Of a DNA stretch of 33,943 nucleotides, positions 29,080-33,943 are shown piece after piece. Below the pieces are notes generated by a model, which had not been told where the DNA came from, searched no databases, and saw only the letters and a list, made by a program, of their open reading frames with translations. Location: contig JALGPX010000007.1 of assembly GCA_023515795.1 (NCBI GenBank), forward strand, positions 108,140 through 142,082, in the 5' to 3' direction. This stretch comes from Amoeboaphelidium occidentale. Taxonomy: Eukaryota; Aphelidiomycota; Aphelidea. Both the position numbers and the translations under genes were made by a program. The first letter of the stretch is position 1; every line of letters begins with the position of its first letter.

Positions 29080-29092
29080 ATGGTTCAAACCT
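28824..29092 (+). repeat. Second member of duplicated block 3 (269 bp)
   Basis: Partner of 28557-28822. This copy is continuous with the TELO2 coding sequence that follows. Confidence 0.85.
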
Positions 29093-31320
29093 TAAACCTT
29101 TGCGATAACACGAACATTACCGAACTTCTGGTTTCTATTTCTCCTACTGAATTAGTCATTCGTATTGCCTCCGAAGTGTTTAATGGAACAGAAGCTAAGG
29201 ATTTGCCTGTGGATCAAATGGCGTTACTGATTAATCGATTCTTACTGCGGGACAGAAAGCACGCTGAGATTTTGGCTACGGAGCTCATAAGACTTTGCCA
29301 AAAGGAAAAAGAAGCATCTTCAGAATTTAGAGAAACCTTTTGGCAGGACGTCTGTCTGAAGATAAATCGCTACGCGATGGAGTCACTCTTGCTTGCATTC
29401 TTGACCTCTGAGGGCTACAAACCAGAAGATATCAAAAGGCTATTCCATCAGACGCTTTGCCCTGCAGACAAAAGTTTATTTAAAGCGTCAGAGATATTCA
29501 AATCTTCCTTCAAGTGTGTAAATTTATCATCAAAAGCTTTGGAAAGTATCATAAAGGCAGCTGAATTGTGCGACTGTTTGAAGGACTTCTTTGGTGACAT
29601 TCTCCAGATTTGGTCGCTCCCTATGCGAATACTCCACAATAACGATTTGGAATATCAGCTGATGTTATGTAAAGCCTTAACTCTATGTTACAAGAACTTT
29701 GATCGCGAAAGCAGACTTGAGAACCAAAAGTTACGCTCTTATTTGTCGGAGGGCATAATGCACTATTTGAGCTGTTCCAATGAAAGAATCAGATACGCAG
29801 GATTGTTCACTGCCGAGATTCTGTCGCCGCTGGTTTACGGGAATGACAGCAGTTACCAAAAACTTGACTTTGGATTCTACTCCAGCCAAAGCGAAAATGA
29901 CCTGGATTTTATGGAAATCAAAAGCATTATATCTGAATTCATGACGAATGATATCAAAGAATCTTTAGAGAATCTTACTTTGGATAACGCTGGTAACAAT
30001 GACGAACCCCAATGCTCCAACGATCAAGCAGACTCCGATGACGAATCTGACGTTTCATCTCTGGCTGCTTTTCAGGAGACTCTTAAGGAAGAAAAGCCAC
30101 GCGAAGTACCAAATTTCATATGGGATTTTGTTTCTCTGTTGAAATCTTCGGATGAGCCATGGAAACAAGAATTGGCGTTGAAACATTTACCTGATTTTAT
30201 TCAAGAAGCTTACTGCTCTATAGATAGTTTAATGAACAAGAGAGATCTACATATTGCAAACTTATTTGAGATTATACTGAATTTACACGTTAATTCCAAT
30301 AATGATTCATGGATGCAAGAGAGATTTCTTTGTCTGAAGGCTGCTGTAAAAGCTTATCCTGAAGTCATTGGATTAGATGCGATAAACATGTTCACTTCAA
30401 CCATAAGTAGAACCCTTGGTATCATGCAGCGCAAAGTGATTCTCTCAGTTCTCACATGTGCAGCCGTAGAGTTGATGTCAAGTGGAGGCTTTTCAGCGCC
30501 GTCTTATCAATTCAAAGATATGTCTATTGCTGTAACACATAGATTGATTGCAGGTGAGAGTTCCGTCGTTGGAGCTGGGAAAACTAGAATATTGCATCCA
30601 CGAAGCAGAGAACTTCGAATGGCGTCAGAAAGCGGGACTGTGACGAGTAGGAGCGCATCTGATTACATGTTTCTCAACTCGTGGTTTTCTGCACTATGCA
30701 ACTTCGAATGGATAAAATTGTACGTGGAGGACGATGATGAAATGCAGAAAGGCCTGATCAACAAGCTGAAACACATGGACAACATAGCATTATCTTTACT
30801 AACGTCTTATATCAAAAGTTTAGCTACATTTGTGCAGCTATGCGGCCCTTTTAATTTAAATGCTTTGGATATGTTTTATGGTTTGAACAACTGTTTGGCA
30901 ATCATGTGGAATATCTTCAAGAATTCAACACTATCGTCAAATTCTTCATTTGTTTCAGCGCAAGATGTTAATTCTGCCACAGAACTAGATCAGCAACAAG
31001 TTTCAGCATTGTATTCTTCCGATTTCAGGTCTGCGTTCTTGCAGTCTGTTGCAATGCAGCTTGCATTCATCGAAGAAAATCCTGCGCTAGAAAAAGGAAG
31101 GAACATCTCAATAACTTCAGTGTTCCCGTTTGAACTAGCAAGCATCTTTTTACGGCATGGAGAGAGTGGAACAGTCGATTATGTTGAAGAAATGTTGATG
31201 GAATGGATGATGGTCGACGTTGCGAAATGGGACGCAACACCGCTGAACAGACAATTAGCAAGTTTTATTCTTTCCAAGCTGCAAGAGAGATGTAAATCCT
31301 TTCTGCCTATATCCCCATAA
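29080..31320 (+). CDS. TEL2: Telomere length regulation protein TELO2/Tel2
   Basis: Scaffold of the TTT (Tel2-Tti1-Tti2) co-chaperone complex that stabilises PIKK kinases (ATM, ATR, TOR). Single exon, 746 residues, comparable to yeast and animal members. All-helical, repeat-like composition throughout. An acidic Ser/Asp linker (about 305-330, SDDESDVSSLA), the site of CK2-type phosphorylation in animal TELO2, leads into the conserved C-terminal Tel2 domain starting near residue 343 (PNFIWDFVSLLKSSDEPWKQ, ALKHLPDFI) and including RTLGIMQRKVILSVL and RRMASESG-like RELRMASESG. Assignment rests on this domain and its placement; the N-terminal half is poorly conserved. The start is duplicated by the assembly around N 28823; the downstream copy is used. 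It lies 101 bp before the decarboxylase start. Confidence 0.82.
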   Translation: MVQTLNLCDNTNITELLVSISPTELVIRIASEVFNGTEAKDLPVDQMALLINRFLLRDRKHAEILATELIRLCQKEKEASSEFRETFWQDVCLKINRYAMESLLLAFLTSEGYKPEDIKRLFHQTLCPADKSLFKASEIFKSSFKCVNLSSKALESIIKAAELCDCLKDFFGDILQIWSLPMRILHNNDLEYQLMLCKALTLCYKNFDRESRLENQKLRSYLSEGIMHYLSCSNERIRYAGLFTAEILSPLVYGNDSSYQKLDFGFYSSQSENDLDFMEIKSIISEFMTNDIKESLENLTLDNAGNNDEPQCSNDQADSDDESDVSSLAAFQETLKEEKPREVPNFIWDFVSLLKSSDEPWKQELALKHLPDFIQEAYCSIDSLMNKRDLHIANLFEIILNLHVNSNNDSWMQERFLCLKAAVKAYPEVIGLDAINMFTSTISRTLGIMQRKVILSVLTCAAVELMSSGGFSAPSYQFKDMSIAVTHRLIAGESSVVGAGKTRILHPRSRELRMASESGTVTSRSASDYMFLNSWFSALCNFEWIKLYVEDDDEMQKGLINKLKHMDNIALSLLTSYIKSLATFVQLCGPFNLNALDMFYGLNNCLAIMWNIFKNSTLSSNSSFVSAQDVNSATELDQQQVSALYSSDFRSAFLQSVAMQLAFIEENPALEKGRNISITSVFPFELASIFLRHGESGTVDYVEEMLMEWMMVDVAKWDATPLNRQLASFILSKLQERCKSFLPISP

Positions 31321-31421
31321 ACTTTTTTGTTTACATCCCAAAACGCGCGTTTGGTTTGTTGTTGCAAAGCCACATCGCAAAACGCTTCGCCTCGTTATTG
31401 TGCTTTTCATTACAAGTTTAA

Positions 31422-32960
31422 ATGGTGTTCCTATCATCGTTAATTAAGACTGAAAAGTCAAAGGACGAGGGCCCCTCATCCAGCGATTTCGTTGAGTCTA
31501 CAGTTTATGGTTCAAGACATGCTTGGGACGATATCCCACGCTACAAGTTACCAGAACGCGATATGCCTGCAAAGACAGCTTACAAACTAATCAGAGATGA
31601 GTTGGCTTTGGATGGTAACCCAATTCTGAATCTTGCTAGCTTTGTTACCACTTACATGGAAGAAGAAGCTGACAAGTTAATGCTTGAGAATATGTCCAAG
31701 AACTTCATCGATTGGGAAGAATATCCTGAAACTGCTGAAGTTCACGTGAGATGCGTCAATATGGTTGCAAGATTGTTTAATGCTCCTATTGAGGCAAATG
31801 AAGAAGCTTTGGGTTGTTCAACAATTGGTTCAAGCGAAGCGATCATGCTCGCTGTTTTGGCAATGAAACGCCGTTGGCAACAGAGAAGAAAAGCTGAGGG
31901 CAAAGATTTTAGCAAGCCAAACTTGGTGATGGGCTCCAATGTTCAAGTTTGTTGGGAAAAAGCTACTCGATACTTCGAAATTGAAGAGAGATTTGTTAAT
32001 GTTACAGAAGATCTTTTGTGCATGGATCCAAAGAAAGCTGTAGATTTGGTTGATGAGAATACTATTGGTGTTGTTGCCATACTTGGTTCAACTTATACAG
32101 GACATTATGAAGATGTTAAAACATTGAATCAGCTGTTGAACGATTTGGAGAAGAAAACTGGTTTAGACGTCGGTATCCATGTTGATGCAGCTTCAGGAGG
32201 CTTTGTTGCACCATTTGTCGTTCCGGATTTGGAATGGGATTTCCGTTGCAACAAAGTTTATTCCATTAATACGTCTGGACACAAGTATGGTTTGTGTTAT
32301 CCGGGAATTGGTTGGGCTGTCTGGCGCGAAAAGAAATACTTGCCTGAAGATTTGGTATTCAAAATTGATTATTTGGGTTCAGAGCAGGCTTCATTCACTC
32401 TAAACTTTTCAAAGAGTGCTTCAAACGTGATTTCACAGTATTACGTCTTTGTTCGTTACGGAAGAGCTGGTTTCACTTCGATAATGAAAAACCTGACTCG
32501 TATTGCAGATTCACTTGCAGAGAACTTGCAACAGACCGGCAAATTTAAGATTTTGAGTCAAGGAGGCGGTTATGGTTTGCCACTAGTTGCATTTTCTTTG
32601 ATCGGAAACTATCCGTTCGATGAATTCACTTTGTCTCACAGGTTGAGAGAAAAGGGTTGGATCGTACCTGCTTACCATATGGCACCGGATTTGCATGAAA
32701 TGAAGCTTCTTCGAGTTGTTGTCCGCGAAGATTTTTCTAGAGGCCGTGCAAATAAGCTTGTTCAGGATGTGATGGCCGTACTGAAGGACCTGGAATCTGA
32801 TCATAGTATCGCCAATGGAACCAAATCAGAAAAATTGTCAGAATCGAGGAAGTTCGAATTATCAAGATTGTCCAGGTTGTTTAAATTGACCGCAAGTTCG
32901 ATTTCCAAGTTTCGCCAAGGCGCACAGAATCACCAGAAGGTATCTGGCGGTGTTTGTTAA
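31422..32960 (+). CDS. Glutamate decarboxylase (PLP-dependent)
   Basis: Converts glutamate to GABA and CO2 in the cytosol; in fungi part of the GABA shunt and oxidative-stress tolerance. Single exon, 512 residues, normal for class II-fold decarboxylases of the GadB type. Visible signatures: SRHAWDDIPRYKLPERDMPA, EEADKLM-EN-SKNFIDWEEYP near the N-terminus, GCSTIGSSEAIMLAVLAMKRRW, VCWEKATRYF, GSTYTGHYED, HVDAASGGFVAPF with D255, and the cofactor lysine K288 in NTSGHKYGLCYPGIGWAVWR. The C-terminal extension (about 470-512) is Ser/Lys/Arg-rich with an amphipathic basic stretch (ELSRLSRLFKLTASSISKF) that looks like a calmodulin-type target; this is inference, although plant enzymes are calmodulin-regulated at this place. 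Catalytic residues all present. Confidence 0.95.
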   Translation: MVFLSSLIKTEKSKDEGPSSSDFVESTVYGSRHAWDDIPRYKLPERDMPAKTAYKLIRDELALDGNPILNLASFVTTYMEEEADKLMLENMSKNFIDWEEYPETAEVHVRCVNMVARLFNAPIEANEEALGCSTIGSSEAIMLAVLAMKRRWQQRRKAEGKDFSKPNLVMGSNVQVCWEKATRYFEIEERFVNVTEDLLCMDPKKAVDLVDENTIGVVAILGSTYTGHYEDVKTLNQLLNDLEKKTGLDVGIHVDAASGGFVAPFVVPDLEWDFRCNKVYSINTSGHKYGLCYPGIGWAVWREKKYLPEDLVFKIDYLGSEQASFTLNFSKSASNVISQYYVFVRYGRAGFTSIMKNLTRIADSLAENLQQTGKFKILSQGGGYGLPLVAFSLIGNYPFDEFTLSHRLREKGWIVPAYHMAPDLHEMKLLRVVVREDFSRGRANKLVQDVMAVLKDLESDHSIANGTKSEKLSESRKFELSRLSRLFKLTASSISKFRQGAQNHQKVSGGVC

Positions 32961-32965
32961 GATAA

Positions 32966-32971
32966 AATAAA
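32966..32971 (+). terminator. AATAAA polyadenylation signal of the decarboxylase gene
   Basis: AATAAA begins 5 bases after the stop codon. The converging transposase gene ends 38 bases further on. Confidence 0.6.
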
Positions 32972-33009
32972 GTCACGAGCATTACAATTATTGGTACTTG
33001 CATAATACA

Positions 33010-33906
33010 TTAAATTTTTATTGGATAGCCATGAGTCTTGAACGCCTCTTTCGCGCGCTTAGGCATACTGTCCGCTAAATGTTCACATACCGAATCCTCG
33101 ATGTTGTTCCATTCGTGGAGGACCGAATCAATCAAAGCATGTTTGGGCGTGAACATAGTATGGTCACTGTACAGTCTTCTCTTGATGATAGCCCATAAAT
33201 TCTCAATAGGATTGAGGTCCGGACTTTGCGTTGGCCACTCAAGGATTTTGATCTTTTCCTTCCTGAGAAAAGCCAAAGTTTTCTTCACGGTGTGAGGACG
33301 AGCATTATCCTGCATAAAGACAAACCCTTGCCTGTGCTCCTGTTTTAAGTGTTTCATCTCAGAGACCAAGTAGTTGTCTAACAAATCGATATACTTGTCT
33401 TTGTCTACCGTTCCTTCTACAGGAATTAAAGGCCCAACACCATATTTTGTGAAAGCGCCACAAAAAGTGACTTTAAAACCGCCCTGTTGAACTTGCGGGT
33501 TAGATGGTATTTCCCAATATTGTTGAGTACAGTGTACCAACACCTTTACTTTTCTGTTGCGAGGGCACGCTTCAACTGTTACCTCATCGCTCCAGACCAC
33601 ATGGTCCCAAAACTGCTCATCATCATCTTCATGTTTCTCCGCAAATACCAACCGCTTCCTCCTATTATCTGAAGATACTGGTACAACTTTAGGTGCTTCC
33701 TAAGCATCCCAGCCTCTACTGGCCAGGAAACATTGAATAGAAGTTCTGTGTGGAATTGTTTCAAATGGCGGATCATGTTGTTTCAACTTCTCAGCGATCT
33801 TAGTATACTCAATAAAGGGGCCATATCTAGCAATATCAAGGATAGCCAAAGCCAGTGGGCCCCTGATGAGTCTGTGTCTGCGTACTACCTTCGGAGGAAG
33901 CTGCAA
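33010..33906 (-). mobile_element. Tc1-type (DD34E) transposase with one in-frame stop
   Basis: Cut-and-paste transposase of the IS630-Tc1-mariner superfamily. One reading frame from about 33906 down to TAA 33012-33010, interrupted only by TAG at 33702-33700. Upstream part: helix-turn-helix region (GPLALAILDIARYGPFIEYTK, IPHRTSIQCFLASRGWDA). After the stop: EAPKVVPVSS-NRRKRLVFAEKH, then the catalytic triad in WSDEVT, FMQDNARPHT and SPDLNPIENLW, with 34 residues between the second Asp and the Glu. The frame has no ATG start in the window; TTTGCAG just upstream could be a splice acceptor or the true start may lie beyond the window edge. Terminal inverted repeats could not be matched because the right end is cut off. 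About 298 residues excluding the stop. The lesion makes this copy probably inactive unless the stop is an assembly error. Confidence 0.88.
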
Positions 33907-33943
33907 ATGATTAACATATGAAACATAGGCTTGGCGGACTTGT

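Noticed and set aside
1-33943. CRISPR array, tRNA or rRNA genes
   Set aside because: No regularly spaced repeats, cloverleaf-like sequences or ribosomal RNA motifs were recognised on either strand by eye.

Overview
This window looks like nuclear DNA from a fungus, most likely an early-diverging (non-Dikarya) lineage. The evidence is fungal-type gene families (AIM18/AIM46 chalcone-isomerase-like protein, a Gin4/Cdr2-type kinase with a KA1 tail, Vps18), a caprin homologue, a relic of a Fanzor (eukaryotic TnpB-like) element, and spliceosomal introns only 32-48 nt long. I cannot name the species. Gene density is very high: neighbouring coding regions are often 1-160 bp apart and AATAAA signals sit at or just after stop codons.

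Layout. 1-1017: ribosomal protein eS8 with a 4-nt first coding exon. 1078-3248 (minus): a GTPBP1/2-type GTPase with three introns. 3618-5646: an FHA plus tandem-BRCT protein of the MDC1/Mdb1 kind. 5766-7130: a caprin-like RGG protein. 7292-9860: a Gin4/BRSK-family kinase. 9969-10661 and 10713-12263 (minus): an AIM18-like protein and an MFSD1-like transporter. 12420-15642: Vps18. 15643-18240: a rearranged zone with partial copies of the 5' end of the next gene, one intact orphan ORF and one broken ORF. 18241-20088: a membrane-anchored multicopper oxidase. 20090-22815 (minus): three tightly packed genes, a coiled-coil protein, a USP39/Sad1 splicing factor and a tail-anchored protein. 23033-24562: a secreted, probably GPI-anchored beta-propeller-like protein. 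24563-25821: no recognisable gene. 25852-28571: a degenerate Fanzor-family nuclease gene. 29080-31320: TELO2/Tel2. 31422-32960: glutamate decarboxylase. 33010 to about 33906 (minus): a Tc1-type DD34E transposase with one internal stop.

The genes are unrelated housekeeping functions and do not form a pathway. Two loosely linked themes are DNA-damage/PIKK signalling (MDC1-like reader and TELO2) and endolysosomal function (Vps18 and the MFSD1-like carrier); I read these as coincidence. The parts most worth a second look are the Fanzor relic with a candidate structured RNA 3' of its stop codon, the partial duplications in front of the multicopper oxidase, the phosphate-binding residues kept in the MDC1-like protein, and the very short introns.

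Caution: each of the three single N positions (26126, 26723, 28823) lies exactly between two near-identical 252-304 bp blocks. These are best read as unmerged contig ends from two alleles or copies, so the apparent tandem repeats in the Fanzor region and at the TELO2 start are probably assembly artefacts. All intron positions and protein lengths below come from manual reading of splice signals and reading frames; no database search was possible.
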